DNA of 41,677 nt, taken from the NCBI GenBank assembly GCA_003564155.1, contig PWOA01000001.1, positions 1 to 41,677 on the forward strand, written 5' to 3'. The stretch comes from Candidatus Cloacimonadota bacterium. GTDB taxonomy: Bacteria > Cloacimonadota > Cloacimonadia > Cloacimonadales > PWNZ01. Positions 17,923 to 26,632 of this stretch are shown in pieces. A program made the translations under genes and the position numbers. Within the stretch, counting starts at the first letter, position 1. Every line of letters begins with the position of its first letter. A model generated the notes under the pieces. That model ran no database searches, was not told where the DNA came from, and worked only from the letters and a program-made list of their open reading frames with translations.

Positions 17923-18918
17923 ATGAGATATTATATTGTAGCGGAAACAGAGTGGTCACAACATCTAAACCGGTTTTTATCTGAATATGAATTATATGCA
18001 CCTGTCAAAAACACAGAAACAGAATCATATGATTATGAACAAATAACGGCAGAGACAATTGATTCGATATACTATAATGGTAACACTCCAACAACACCGT
18101 TAAAGACATTCTATCTTCCAATAAAAGAGAATGTGGTGAATATAAAAGAAAACCAACCTCGTATAGTAATTGGAGTACCGAACTGTGATTTAGCAGCATT
18201 GAACATATTGGACAATATTTATTTAGACGATGATTATATTGACCCTTGCTATAAGCAGAACCGTGATAATACGGTTATTTTTGGTAAAGACTGTTATACT
18301 TACAAAAAAAGCTGTCACTGTACATCTTATTCATTAAAGCCATACCCTCAAGAAAATTGCGATGTGTCAATGTCTATTACGGATGGGATGATATATTTGT
18401 GTCCAATGAGCGATAAAGGGGAGTCTTTATTAAAAAAGCATAAAATTACTGACAACAAATCAGTTGATACAATACCGGAAACAATCATTTCAAAAAGACA
18501 AGATGTAGTTAACAATCTTCAAAATCAAAATAAAAATCTTCCTGACGAGAAAAACACTCGTATTAGTATTGAGAAAAGTAGCGAAGAACTGTGGGATAAA
18601 TATTCTGATAAATGTGTTTCTTGCGGTGCCTGTTCTTTTATCTGCCCTACTTGTCATTGTTTTTTACTTATAGATAAAGAGCATTTTGAAAAAGTTCGAA
18701 GTGTCGATGTATGCCAATATCCCGGTTTTGCAAGAGTTGCAGCCGGAGAAGATCCGTTACATTATCTCAATAAACGTTTCAAGTATCGTTATTTATGTAA
18801 ATATTGCTATAAGCCCGACATGTTTAAGGCATTAGCATGCACAGGTTGTGGCAGGTGTATTGATGCTTGTATTGGAAAAATTGATAAGAACGAACTCATT
18901 TTAGAATCCTTTAAGTAA
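17923..18918 (+). CDS. 4Fe-4S dicluster protein, sulfhydrogenase beta / AsrA-like subunit
   Basis: The 331-residue cytoplasmic Fe-S protein has an N-terminal half of about 200 residues containing IVIGVPNCDLAALNILD. It resembles HydB (beta subunit of Pyrococcus sulfhydrogenase) and AsrA of anaerobic sulfite reductase. The C-terminal half carries two four-cysteine clusters: CVSCGACSFICPTC and, further on, CKYC...CTGCGRCIDAC. In relatives it shuttles electrons between a flavoprotein subunit and the catalytic subunit. Here the flavoprotein follows directly, and the catalytic partner appears to be the group 4 hydrogenase downstream. It is first gene of the block; a weak GGATG lies upstream. Confidence 0.75.
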   Translation: MRYYIVAETEWSQHLNRFLSEYELYAPVKNTETESYDYEQITAETIDSIYYNGNTPTTPLKTFYLPIKENVVNIKENQPRIVIGVPNCDLAALNILDNIYLDDDYIDPCYKQNRDNTVIFGKDCYTYKKSCHCTSYSLKPYPQENCDVSMSITDGMIYLCPMSDKGESLLKKHKITDNKSVDTIPETIISKRQDVVNNLQNQNKNLPDEKNTRISIEKSSEELWDKYSDKCVSCGACSFICPTCHCFLLIDKEHFEKVRSVDVCQYPGFARVAAGEDPLHYLNKRFKYRYLCKYCYKPDMFKALACTGCGRCIDACIGKIDKNELILESFK

Positions 18919-18970
18919 TTATATGTTATTATAACCTATCTAAACACAAATAATGACTAGGATAAACAAT

Positions 18971-19792
18971 ATGCAAACTAATAACATTTATAAACCAATA
19001 AAAGCACAGCTTGTTAAAGTAATCGAAGAATCTCCTGAGATAAAGACTTTAGTCTTAGTACCTGAAGAGGAGTTTTCGTTCAAAACTGGTGAGTTTATCG
19101 AACTAACAATAGATGGAGTGGGAGAAGCACCTTTTACCCCATCATCGTCTCCTTTAGATACTAAGCAGCTGGAGGTAACAGTTATGAAAGCGGGTTATGT
19201 TACCGACAAAATGCATAATATGCAAATTGGAGAGTACATGGGAATTAGAGGACCTTATGGAAGGGGTTATCCTTTAGAAGAGTTTTATGATAAAGAAGTG
19301 CTGATATTGGGAGGAGGTTGCGGATTTGCCCCTCTACGTTCATTATTATATAACTTAAAAGCCGTTTCTGACAGAATAAGAAAAGTTACATTTTGTTATG
19401 GATCTAAAACTCCTGCAGATTGTATTTACAAACCATACATAACCGAGCTGCGCGAAACACCAAAATTTGAAGTACGTCGAAGTGTCGACAAAGCAGATGA
19501 TACTTGGACAGAAAGGGTGGGAGTAGTAACTGTTCTGCTTGATGACGTTAAAATTGATGTTCCTAATTCTATAGCAGTAGTATGCGGTCCACCAATAATG
19601 ATGAAGTTTGGAACTTTCAAGCTTATAGAGATGGGTTATCCTGAGAATAAAATCTATCTTTCAATGGAAAAGAATATGTCATGTGGACTAGGTAAATGCG
19701 GTCATTGTGCTATGGGAAGTTTTTTTGTATGTAAAGATGGACCGGTATTTACGTATGAAGAGATAAAAAACGAGCCTAATTTATGGATTTGA
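18971..19792 (+). CDS. FAD/NAD(P)-binding oxidoreductase, sulfhydrogenase gamma / AsrB-like
   Basis: The 273-residue ferredoxin-reductase-family flavoprotein has an FAD-binding barrel with PFTPSSSPLD in the position of the usual RxYS-type motif. The NAD(P) domain has GGGCGFAPLRS and VCGPPIMMKF. A C-terminal 2Fe-2S site uses the cysteines of MSCGLGKCGHC plus the one in FVCKDGP. This is the layout of HydG (sulfhydrogenase gamma), AsrB and PyrK. It should exchange electrons between NAD(P)H and the Fe-S partner encoded just upstream. I prefer the start at 18971, eight bases after AGGA; an in-frame ATG at 18953 lacks a ribosome site. Confidence 0.82.
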   Translation: MQTNNIYKPIKAQLVKVIEESPEIKTLVLVPEEEFSFKTGEFIELTIDGVGEAPFTPSSSPLDTKQLEVTVMKAGYVTDKMHNMQIGEYMGIRGPYGRGYPLEEFYDKEVLILGGGCGFAPLRSLLYNLKAVSDRIRKVTFCYGSKTPADCIYKPYITELRETPKFEVRRSVDKADDTWTERVGVVTVLLDDVKIDVPNSIAVVCGPPIMMKFGTFKLIEMGYPENKIYLSMEKNMSCGLGKCGHCAMGSFFVCKDGPVFTYEEIKNEPNLWI

Positions 19793-19840
19793 GTTTAAAA
19801 TTGTCATGTTCTAATAATAAAAACTATAAGTAATAATGTT

Positions 19841-19920
19841 AAGGTGGATAGTATAATGACTAGTGTTGAAAGAAAATCGCAATTATTTTTATAGCTATTT
19901 TCTTTCAACTTCCCCACCTT
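19841..19920 (+). promoter_or_regulatory. Nested hairpin between flavoprotein and polyferredoxin genes
   Basis: The inner stem GTTGAAAGAAAAT (19865-19877) pairs perfectly with 19897-19909, 13 bp around a 19-base loop. An outer 7-bp stem pairs AAGGTGG (19841-19847) with CCACCTT (19914-19920). It lies inside an otherwise tightly packed operon, in the only large gap of the first genes. It could be an attenuator, an RNA-processing or stabilising element, or a partial terminator that sets different levels of the soluble module and the membrane complex. The T-tract expected of an intrinsic terminator is absent. Confidence 0.5.
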
Positions 19921-19963
19921 ACTAATGTTTTATTGTATCACAAGATAATCAAAGAAGGAGCTT

Positions 19964-20458
19964 ATGAGCAAGAAGATTCTTATTGATTTAGCTAAATTTA
20001 GGGGTACAGCCAATAATGGTGAATATAACTACGGAGAATGCACATATGACTTTCATCCTGACAACATTGGCATGAAAGACATTATAGAACAGGCAATGAT
20101 GATGGTGACTTGCCGTCGTTGTGAAGAAGCACCTTGTATTAATGTTTGTCCCGAAGAAGCTTTAGAAAAAGATGAAGACGATATTTTAAAACGTGCTACT
20201 AATCTATGTATAGGTTGTCAATCTTGTGTTGCAGCTTGTCCCTTCGGAACATTGTCTAATCGGATAATAACAGATAAGAAATCTATATGTGACTTATGTG
20301 ACTTCGAAGATGATTCAAAGCCCCTTAAATGTATGAACTCAGCTCCTGAAGGAGCAATTACTTATACATGGGAAGAACCTATGAGTGAAGATCATATTTA
20401 TAAATTAAATGATAAAATTTTGATTAAGGATCTTAAGTGGGAAGATCTTAAAGAGTAG
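19964..20458 (+). CDS. CooF/HycB-like polyferredoxin subunit
   Basis: The 164-residue protein has two complete 4Fe-4S sets: C50, C53, C58, C62 and C82, C85, C88, C92. A third HycB-type set has C109, C112 and C123, but alanine stands at 127 where the fourth cysteine of CxxxCP is usual (CMNSAPEGA). CooF, HycB and HydN proteins carry electrons from a soluble donor to a group 4 hydrogenase. Its place between the NAD(P)H-type pair and the membrane core fits that bridge role. AAGGAG lies upstream. Confidence 0.85.
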   Translation: MSKKILIDLAKFRGTANNGEYNYGECTYDFHPDNIGMKDIIEQAMMMVTCRRCEEAPCINVCPEEALEKDEDDILKRATNLCIGCQSCVAACPFGTLSNRIITDKKSICDLCDFEDDSKPLKCMNSAPEGAITYTWEEPMSEDHIYKLNDKILIKDLKWEDLKE

Positions 20459-20565
20459 TTGATAGAAATATAATAAGGACAATATGATATAAATAAAAAA
20501 AGACTATAACATTAAGTAATTATCAAGCTTTTGCTAACACAGCTAACATTAATTTGGAGATGATA

Positions 20566-21495
20566 ATGGGTATTGAGATATTTTACTTTTTAATTTTTCC
20601 GGGATTATTATTTTGTACTGTGGTTGGTGGTTTAATTAGTTGGGTCGACAGAAAAATTACAGCCAGGGTACAATTTCGAAAGGGTCCACCGTTTATGCAA
20701 CCTTTATATGATGTGATAAAATTGTTAGCTAAAGAAACAGTCGTTCCTTTGCGAGGTTCAGCAACAACTTTTATTTTAACTCCTTTATTTGCTCTTTTTG
20801 GAGCGACTATTTCCGCAGTTTTCATTATGTTACCCGTATTGGGTATTGAGACGGGATTTACGGGGGATATCATTGTTATAGTTTACCTGCTAAACATTCC
20901 CTCATTAACTTATGTAATTGGCGCTTTAGCTTCCGGTAATCCTTTAGCGGCTGTTGGAGCTTCACGAGAGATGAAGTTGATGTTGAGTTACGAACTGCCT
21001 TTTTTATTAGTCCTAATATCCGTCATCATTCAATCAGGGATGTTAATTAGTCTTTCGGAAATCATTGCTTTTCAAACAAGCAACGGAGCTTTTATTGGCA
21101 GTCTTTCCGGCTTCATAGGTTTTATAACGGTTTTAATGTGTTTTCAAGCAAAATTAGGTCTTGTACCTTTCGACATGGCTGAAGGAGAGGGAGAAATATG
21201 TGACGGAATTATTATCGAATACTCAGGTTCAATCTTAGCTATATTCAAACTGACTAAATATATTATGTTTTTGATATTACCCGCATTATTAACTGGTCTA
21301 TTCTTTGCTGGTCTTTCTTTTAGCGGAATACATATATTATGGTCAATATTGAAGATAATGCTGATCATATTACTAATATCTTTAATTCGTAACACCAACC
21401 CTCGTGTCCGTATTGAGCAAGCTATGAAGTTTTTCTGGGTTTGGATGAATCTTTTTGCAATAATTAGTATAATTCTAGCAATATTAGGAATATAA
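20566..21495 (+). CDS. Membrane subunit, NuoH/MbhM/EchB-like
   Basis: The 309-residue protein has about eight transmembrane helices. The loop GPPFMQPLYDVIKLLAKE and the run DMAEGEGEICDG are signatures of the complex I subunit 1 (NuoH) family, which anchors the Fe-S/hydrogenase arm and forms the entry to the ion path. I take the ATG at 20566, with GGAG six bases upstream. Upstream in-frame TTG/ATG codons are less likely. Confidence 0.92.
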   Translation: MGIEIFYFLIFPGLLFCTVVGGLISWVDRKITARVQFRKGPPFMQPLYDVIKLLAKETVVPLRGSATTFILTPLFALFGATISAVFIMLPVLGIETGFTGDIIVIVYLLNIPSLTYVIGALASGNPLAAVGASREMKLMLSYELPFLLVLISVIIQSGMLISLSEIIAFQTSNGAFIGSLSGFIGFITVLMCFQAKLGLVPFDMAEGEGEICDGIIIEYSGSILAIFKLTKYIMFLILPALLTGLFFAGLSFSGIHILWSILKIMLIILLISLIRNTNPRVRIEQAMKFFWVWMNLFAIISIILAILGI

Positions 21496-21541
21496 ATAAT
21501 GTTATTTTACAAATTCACAACAAATGAGCAAGGAGTAGAAA

Positions 21542-21964
21542 ATGGGACTTAAGGAGTTCTGTTTTAAAAAATCGTTATGGGTATTTCATCTAAGTGCCGG
21601 TTCATGCAATAATTGTGATATTGAGATACTCGATTTGCTGACACCGAGATACGATATTGAGCGGTTTGGCATGAAATTGGTTGGAAGCATTAGACATGCT
21701 GATGTATTACTGGTAACAGGGATTGTAACTAATAAAACTAAATCTCGTGTTTTGGAAATATACTCACAAGCATCAAAACCCGTTTTGGTAATAGCTATTG
21801 GAGCTTGTCCATGTACCGGCGGTATCTTTACATCAAGTTATAACTTTGCTGGACCTTTAGATAAAGTTATTCCGGTAGATGCTTATATCCCCGGATGTCC
21901 TCCTAAGCCTGAGGCTATGTTAGCAGGTGTTGTCAAATTATTGAAATCAAAAAACAGGGAATAA
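21542..21964 (+). CDS. [NiFe] hydrogenase small subunit, NuoB/MbhJ-like
   Basis: The 140-residue protein has the four cysteines that bind the proximal (N2-type) 4Fe-4S cluster: C22 and C25 (GSCNNCD), C89 (GACPCTGG) and C119 (PGCPPKPE). The short length, without extra ferredoxin domains, is typical of group 4 hydrogenases and complex I NuoB. It passes electrons from the ferredoxin-like subunits to the NiFe site in the partner encoded at 22438. GGAG lies just upstream. Confidence 0.93.
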   Translation: MGLKEFCFKKSLWVFHLSAGSCNNCDIEILDLLTPRYDIERFGMKLVGSIRHADVLLVTGIVTNKTKSRVLEIYSQASKPVLVIAIGACPCTGGIFTSSYNFAGPLDKVIPVDAYIPGCPPKPEAMLAGVVKLLKSKNRE

Positions 21965-21991
21965 TTATTTTGTTTTTAGAGGTAATACAAA

Positions 21992-22438
21992 ATGGATATC
22001 GAAAAATACGTCAAAGAATTACATGATAAGTTTCCGGATATCATCTATTTAGAAGTCGTCAATAAGAAACGATTAATGGTCTATATACCAAAATCAATTT
22101 TAAAGGATATTACCGATCATTGGTTTAATGATCTTAATTATCGTTATGTAATAGTGACAGCTATGGATTCAAAGCAGGGTTATGAGTTAATATACCATTA
22201 TTCTGATGACCGCACGGGTTGGTTGATGAATTTGAATGTTATTCTTCCCCATAATGAACCTGAGATAGAGTCAATGACTCAAGTAGTCTATGGTATAGAA
22301 TGGATAGAAAGAGAAATAATGGATATTTTAGGAATTAAATTCCTTAACCATCCCAAACCGGAACGTTTCTTATTCGCAGAAACATGGCCGGAAGATCAAT
22401 ATCCTTATCGAAGAAAATACAGGCAGGAGGACAGGTAA
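21992..22438 (+). CDS. NuoC/MbhK-like 30-kDa subunit
   Basis: The 148-residue protein has the family signature EREIMDILGIKFLNHP followed by FLFAETWPEDQYPYRRKY, as in complex I subunit C and MbhK/EchD. It is a structural subunit next to the large subunit. Its stop codon overlaps the next start (TAATG), implying translational coupling with the hydrogenase large subunit. Confidence 0.92.
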   Translation: MDIEKYVKELHDKFPDIIYLEVVNKKRLMVYIPKSILKDITDHWFNDLNYRYVIVTAMDSKQGYELIYHYSDDRTGWLMNLNVILPHNEPEIESMTQVVYGIEWIEREIMDILGIKFLNHPKPERFLFAETWPEDQYPYRRKYRQEDR

Positions 22439-23643
22439 TGGGCAAAAAAACTATCGTACCTATTGGTCCGTATCATCCTTTATTAGAAGAACCTGAGTTT
22501 TTTAAGCTTTACTGCGATGGTGAGAAAGTAGTAGATATGGAATGGGAAACAGGTTACAATCATCGTGGTATAGAGAAGATATGTGAGTCGAAAACATTTG
22601 AACAAGTATTTTATGTTGTAGAAAGGATTTGTGGTATTTGTTCTACCTCACATCCTTTTGCTTATGCAAATGCAGTCGAAAGTATTCCTGGTGTAGAAAT
22701 TCCTGTTAGAGCCAAATTGATACGTTCTATAGTCGGTGAGTTGGAAAGAGTTCACAGTCATCTTCTATGGGTCGGTTTAGCTGGTCATTTTTTAGGATAT
22801 AATACAGTTTTTATGTGGGCTTGGAAATATCGCGAACCGATTCTTGATATGTTTGAAATCATTACAGGAAATAGAAACAGTTATGCGATGTTTACAATAG
22901 GTGGGGTACGCCGGGATATTAGCGAAGAGAATGCAGATAAGCTTTTGAAAGTTTTAATGGATGCGAAGAAAAAAATATCTTTACTTACGGGTGCAGTTAT
23001 GGATGATCCGGTTATACATGCTCGCCTTAAAGGAGTAGCAGTTTTAACAGCAAAAGATATACATGATTTTGGTGCCATTGGGCCAACAGCTCGAGCTTCG
23101 GGTGTAGATATTGATATTCGTCGAGATGATCCATATGCAGCTTACGAAATGGTAGATTGGAAAGTTATCACAGCTAAAGAAGGTGATATCTTTGCTAAGG
23201 CAGAAGTACGTTTAATGGAAATGTTTGAATCAATATCAATTATTAAACAGTGTTTAGAACTTTTAAAAAAAGAAAACAAAGGTGATATTAAAGTAAAAGT
23301 TAAAGAAATACCGCCTGGAATAGGTATTGGTCGTGCCGAGGCACCAAGGGGTGAAGTTTTTCACTTTGTTAAGTCAGACGGAAGTAATAGTCCCGTACGG
23401 CATAAAATACGAGCACCCAGTTATAACTGTATTACCACTTTTAGAAGGTCTTGTATTGGAGGTACAATTTCCGATGCTGCTATTGCAACTGCTGCTGTGG
23501 ATCCCTGCTACTGTTGTACGGAAAGAATGACCCAGGTTTATGACATCAAAACAGGTAAAAAAATGATGAACGCGGCAGAATTGATAAAGCTATCACAAAA
23601 GAAGACCGAAGAGATCCGAGCTAAAGGAGACAAAAATGATTGA
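22438..23643 (+). CDS. Group 4 [NiFe] hydrogenase large subunit, MbhL/HycE/NuoD-like
   Basis: The 401-residue catalytic subunit carries both Ni-Fe cysteine pairs: C65/C68 in ERICGICSTSH and C357/C360 in DPCYCCTERM. All four ligands are present, unlike NuoD or MbsL, so hydrogen chemistry is expected. The tail TER|M matches the Arg|Met processing site known for HycE, predicting removal of 38 residues by the endopeptidase encoded at 30381. An extra cysteine (C359) lies inside the second pair. AGGAGG precedes the ATG at 22438. A longer frame to 22384 lies inside the upstream gene and is rejected. It overlaps the next gene by eight bases. Confidence 0.94.
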   Translation: MGKKTIVPIGPYHPLLEEPEFFKLYCDGEKVVDMEWETGYNHRGIEKICESKTFEQVFYVVERICGICSTSHPFAYANAVESIPGVEIPVRAKLIRSIVGELERVHSHLLWVGLAGHFLGYNTVFMWAWKYREPILDMFEIITGNRNSYAMFTIGGVRRDISEENADKLLKVLMDAKKKISLLTGAVMDDPVIHARLKGVAVLTAKDIHDFGAIGPTARASGVDIDIRRDDPYAAYEMVDWKVITAKEGDIFAKAEVRLMEMFESISIIKQCLELLKKENKGDIKVKVKEIPPGIGIGRAEAPRGEVFHFVKSDGSNSPVRHKIRAPSYNCITTFRRSCIGGTISDAAIATAAVDPCYCCTERMTQVYDIKTGKKMMNAAELIKLSQKKTEEIRAKGDKND

Positions 23644-25483
23644 CTTTAGATTTTTGATATTTATGCCTATCGTAATAGGCATTGTACTTTTTATTCTGCC
23701 GGAATCTCTCAAGCTTATCAAAGGATTGTTATCTTTGATAGTTACAGGAACAACCTTATACTTATCTGTTTCGCTTTTTGCATTCAGCTCAGCAGAACCT
23801 ACAGAACTATATCAAATGAGTTGTGTATTTCTACCGGCGATTAACAGTTTTTTGATCCTCAATCTTGATGGCTTGAGTAAGTTAATAACATTATTTATAG
23901 GGCTATTTGGCTTTCTGTATACAATTTACTCGATTGCCTACGTAACCAAAAAGAAGAAACTGTTTAATTACTATTCTTTCTTTTTAATAACCATAGGAGC
24001 ATCTTTTGGTGCAGTCTTAGCCGATAATCTTCTTTTTTTCGTCACTTTGTGGGGCTTGTTAGGACTAACTCTCTACAAGTTAATAAAAAGTCATGATGAT
24101 CAAAGTTCTGCAACAGCAAAGAAAACATTAATACTTATCGGAGCATCAGATTCTATTCTGATTATGGGAATAGGTATAATTTTTAGGATGACAGGTTCAC
24201 TCAGTATATCATCAGTAAATATTGCTACTAGCGGAGTTTTGGCAAGTATAGCATTTCTATCTCTTTTAGTGGCTAGCTTTACAAAAGCCGGTGCATTCCC
24301 TTTTCATACTTGGGTACCTGATTATGCTCAGGATGCTCCAGCCTCATCATCTGCATTTTTACCTGCTTCTTTAGATAAGTTGTTAGGTATTTATTTATTA
24401 GCCAGAATTTGCTTAGATATATTCGAGTTAACTTCTTGGGCTACCTTAATGCTTTTGATTATTGGGAGTATTACGATTATTACAGCCGTAATGATGGCTT
24501 TAGTGCAGCACAACTTAAAAAAACTTTTAGGTTATCACGCTGTTTCTCAAGTGGGATATATGATAACAGGACTAGCTTTAGGAACACCTTTAGGTGTCGC
24601 TGCCGGATTATTCCATTTGATAAACAATGCAATCTATAAGGGAGGTTTATTTTTAACTGCTGGGAATGTCGAAAAAAGAACCGGTAAAGAAGAATTAGAC
24701 GATTTAGGTGGTTTGAGTAAATATATGCCTCTTACTTTCTTAGCCGCTTTAGTGTTTGCACTATCCATATCAGGTATTCCACCTTTAAACGGATTTTATT
24801 CGAAATGGATGATTTATCTGGGAATAATCGAGTTTGGCAGTGGACCTGGTATAGCTAACAAATTATGGATGGTTTGGTTAATATTGAGCTTATTGGGATC
24901 TTCTTTAACACTAGCAAGTTTTGTAAAGTTTATTTCCGGCATATATTTAGGAAGAAGAAAAGATCATTTACAAACAGTTAGAGAAGTAAATTTCCTAATG
25001 TGGTTACCGCAAACTGTGTTAGCTTTATTATGTATAATTTTCGGTGTCTTTGCAGCCAATTGGATAGTCCCTTCACTTTTCGGTTTTACCGGTGTAAGTG
25101 ATGCTGGCGCTTGGATCGGTGAGTGGCCTGTCCAAATGGTTTCCATTCTAATTCTGATTTCAATAATAGTCGGGTTTATTATTTATTGGATAGGAACTCT
25201 AAAAACTCGTCGAACCTGTGACAGCTTCATTGGTGGTGAGCAACTGCAGGAAGAGTTCAGTTATTCTTCGGTAGAGTTTTATAAAACAATAGCTGCATTA
25301 AAATTCTTTGCCTTCTTTTATGATAAGGCACAGAAGAAATGGTTTGATATCTATTATATTGGGAAAGGAATTGTTTTGGGATTCAGCTCACTGTTAAGTT
25401 GGTGTCATTCCGGTATATTATCCACCTATATGACATGGATGTTTGCCGGGATAACAATTCTATTTATAATCTTGTTGTTATAG
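23636..25483 (+). CDS. NuoL/HyfB-like antiporter-type membrane subunit
   Basis: The 615-residue protein has about 14 core transmembrane helices plus a C-terminal extension with an amphipathic stretch and a final helix, like the lateral helix of NuoL. The TM7 lysine region FTKAGAFPFHTWVPD and the TM8 region PASLDKLLGIYLL are conserved. In the TM5 motif, however, where related pumps have a Trp-Glu pair, this protein has TLWGLLGL with Gly140. It starts within the last eight bases of the large-subunit gene. It is one of two antiporter-like subunits in the operon. Ion coupling in this subunit may be altered. Confidence 0.88.
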   Translation: MIDFRFLIFMPIVIGIVLFILPESLKLIKGLLSLIVTGTTLYLSVSLFAFSSAEPTELYQMSCVFLPAINSFLILNLDGLSKLITLFIGLFGFLYTIYSIAYVTKKKKLFNYYSFFLITIGASFGAVLADNLLFFVTLWGLLGLTLYKLIKSHDDQSSATAKKTLILIGASDSILIMGIGIIFRMTGSLSISSVNIATSGVLASIAFLSLLVASFTKAGAFPFHTWVPDYAQDAPASSSAFLPASLDKLLGIYLLARICLDIFELTSWATLMLLIIGSITIITAVMMALVQHNLKKLLGYHAVSQVGYMITGLALGTPLGVAAGLFHLINNAIYKGGLFLTAGNVEKRTGKEELDDLGGLSKYMPLTFLAALVFALSISGIPPLNGFYSKWMIYLGIIEFGSGPGIANKLWMVWLILSLLGSSLTLASFVKFISGIYLGRRKDHLQTVREVNFLMWLPQTVLALLCIIFGVFAANWIVPSLFGFTGVSDAGAWIGEWPVQMVSILILISIIVGFIIYWIGTLKTRRTCDSFIGGEQLQEEFSYSSVEFYKTIAALKFFAFFYDKAQKKWFDIYYIGKGIVLGFSSLLSWCHSGILSTYMTWMFAGITILFIILLL

Positions 25484-25541
25484 AATAAAAGCTTTAATGT
25501 CAATAATTATTCGTCAGTGGATATAAGGAGTAAGGAATAAC

Positions 25542-26072
25542 ATGGAAATCTATTTGATAATTATGATCATTTTAATGATATTGGGATCTATTTATTCACT
25601 TCATGCTAAAGACCTCCTATCAGCTGTAGTGGCTTACGGTATAGTAGGTTTTGGGTTAGTGATATCCTTTTTACTATTGTACGCGCCGGATTTAGCAATA
25701 GTACAAGTAGTCGTTGAAATAATAACCTTAGTTATTATGATTGCTGTTATCGTTAATACCACTCACAAAGACGAAAAGAAAATATTCACTACGAAAAGTT
25801 CTCTGGTGAATTTAGTCGTTTTGTTAATCTTTGTAGGTGTTTTTTTCTTAATGTTCGCTCATATAATCGGAGTCTTAAGCTATTTTGGGCAACATACAAT
25901 GAGAATGGCCGGCGTCTATATAGATTCTGCTTATGAAGCAGGTAGCGCTAATATTGTTACAGGTATTCTATTTCACTTTCGTGCTTATGATACTTTAGGA
26001 GAAGCAACTGTTTTATTCACAGCCGTTATCGGTGTATTAACAGTATTAAGGCAATATGGGAAAAAGAATTAA
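25542..26072 (+). CDS. Fused MbhD-MbhE-like membrane subunit (MrpA C-terminal module)
   Basis: The 176-residue protein joins two parts. The N-terminal DUF4040/MbhD part (about residues 1-75) has YAPDLAIVQVVVEIITLVIM. The MbhE-like part (about 95-172) has AGSANIVTGILFHFRAYDTLGEATVLFTAVIGV. In Pyrococcus Mbh these are two separate genes, and in Mrp antiporters both form the end of MrpA. About five transmembrane helices are expected. They belong to the sodium-translocation unit. Confidence 0.85.
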   Translation: MEIYLIIMIILMILGSIYSLHAKDLLSAVVAYGIVGFGLVISFLLLYAPDLAIVQVVVEIITLVIMIAVIVNTTHKDEKKIFTTKSSLVNLVVLLIFVGVFFLMFAHIIGVLSYFGQHTMRMAGVYIDSAYEAGSANIVTGILFHFRAYDTLGEATVLFTAVIGVLTVLRQYGKKN

Positions 26073-26173
26073 TATTAATTAAAAAATGAAGATTTAATAA
26101 TAACAAAACTTATGTCAAAGTTAGTAGATGAAGATTAAGAGGATTTAGTTGTTTTTACAAGGAGTCAGTTAAA

Positions 26174-26632
26174 ATGAGTAATGATAATCAGACCCCTGAA
26201 GGTATGACTATAGTAGTTAAAAAGATATGCCAATTTATGGCACCGACTATTTTCCTATTCGGTATATATATAACCGTACATGGTCATTTAACTCCAGGCG
26301 GCGGTTTTACCGGTGGTGTTATAATGGCAAGTGCCTTTATATTACAAATATTATCTTATGGAAGCTTTTTAGATAAACTTCAACAGGAGAAGTGGCACCT
26401 TGAACTTACTGAAAGTTTAGCTTTATTATGTTTTTTAATGTTAGCTGTTTTAGGTTTATTGTTAGCAACAACATCAGTATTTTTTGGCAATTTTCTCCAT
26501 CGAGGTTCATTTGGTGAATTGATTAGTGGTGGTATAATACCGATCGGTAATATATTTGTTGGGATAGAGGTTTGTGCAGCCATTTCTTCAATTTTTGTCG
26601 CCTTACTTATATTTAAAGATAAGGAGGCTTAA
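26174..26632 (+). CDS. MrpB/MnhB/MbhF-like subunit
   Basis: The 152-residue membrane protein has four helices and the MnhB signature GHLTPGGGFTGGVIMASAFIL. It belongs to the Mrp sodium/proton antiporter unit. AAGGAG lies upstream, and its stop is directly followed by the start of the MrpC-like gene. Confidence 0.9.
   Translation: MSNDNQTPEGMTIVVKKICQFMAPTIFLFGIYITVHGHLTPGGGFTGGVIMASAFILQILSYGSFLDKLQQEKWHLELTESLALLCFLMLAVLGLLLATTSVFFGNFLHRGSFGELISGGIIPIGNIFVGIEVCAAISSIFVALLIFKDKEA

Noticed and set aside
22384-22437. N-terminal extension of the hydrogenase large subunit
   Set aside because: The extra codons overlap the NuoC-like gene; AGGAGG and the TAATG coupling fix the start at 22438.
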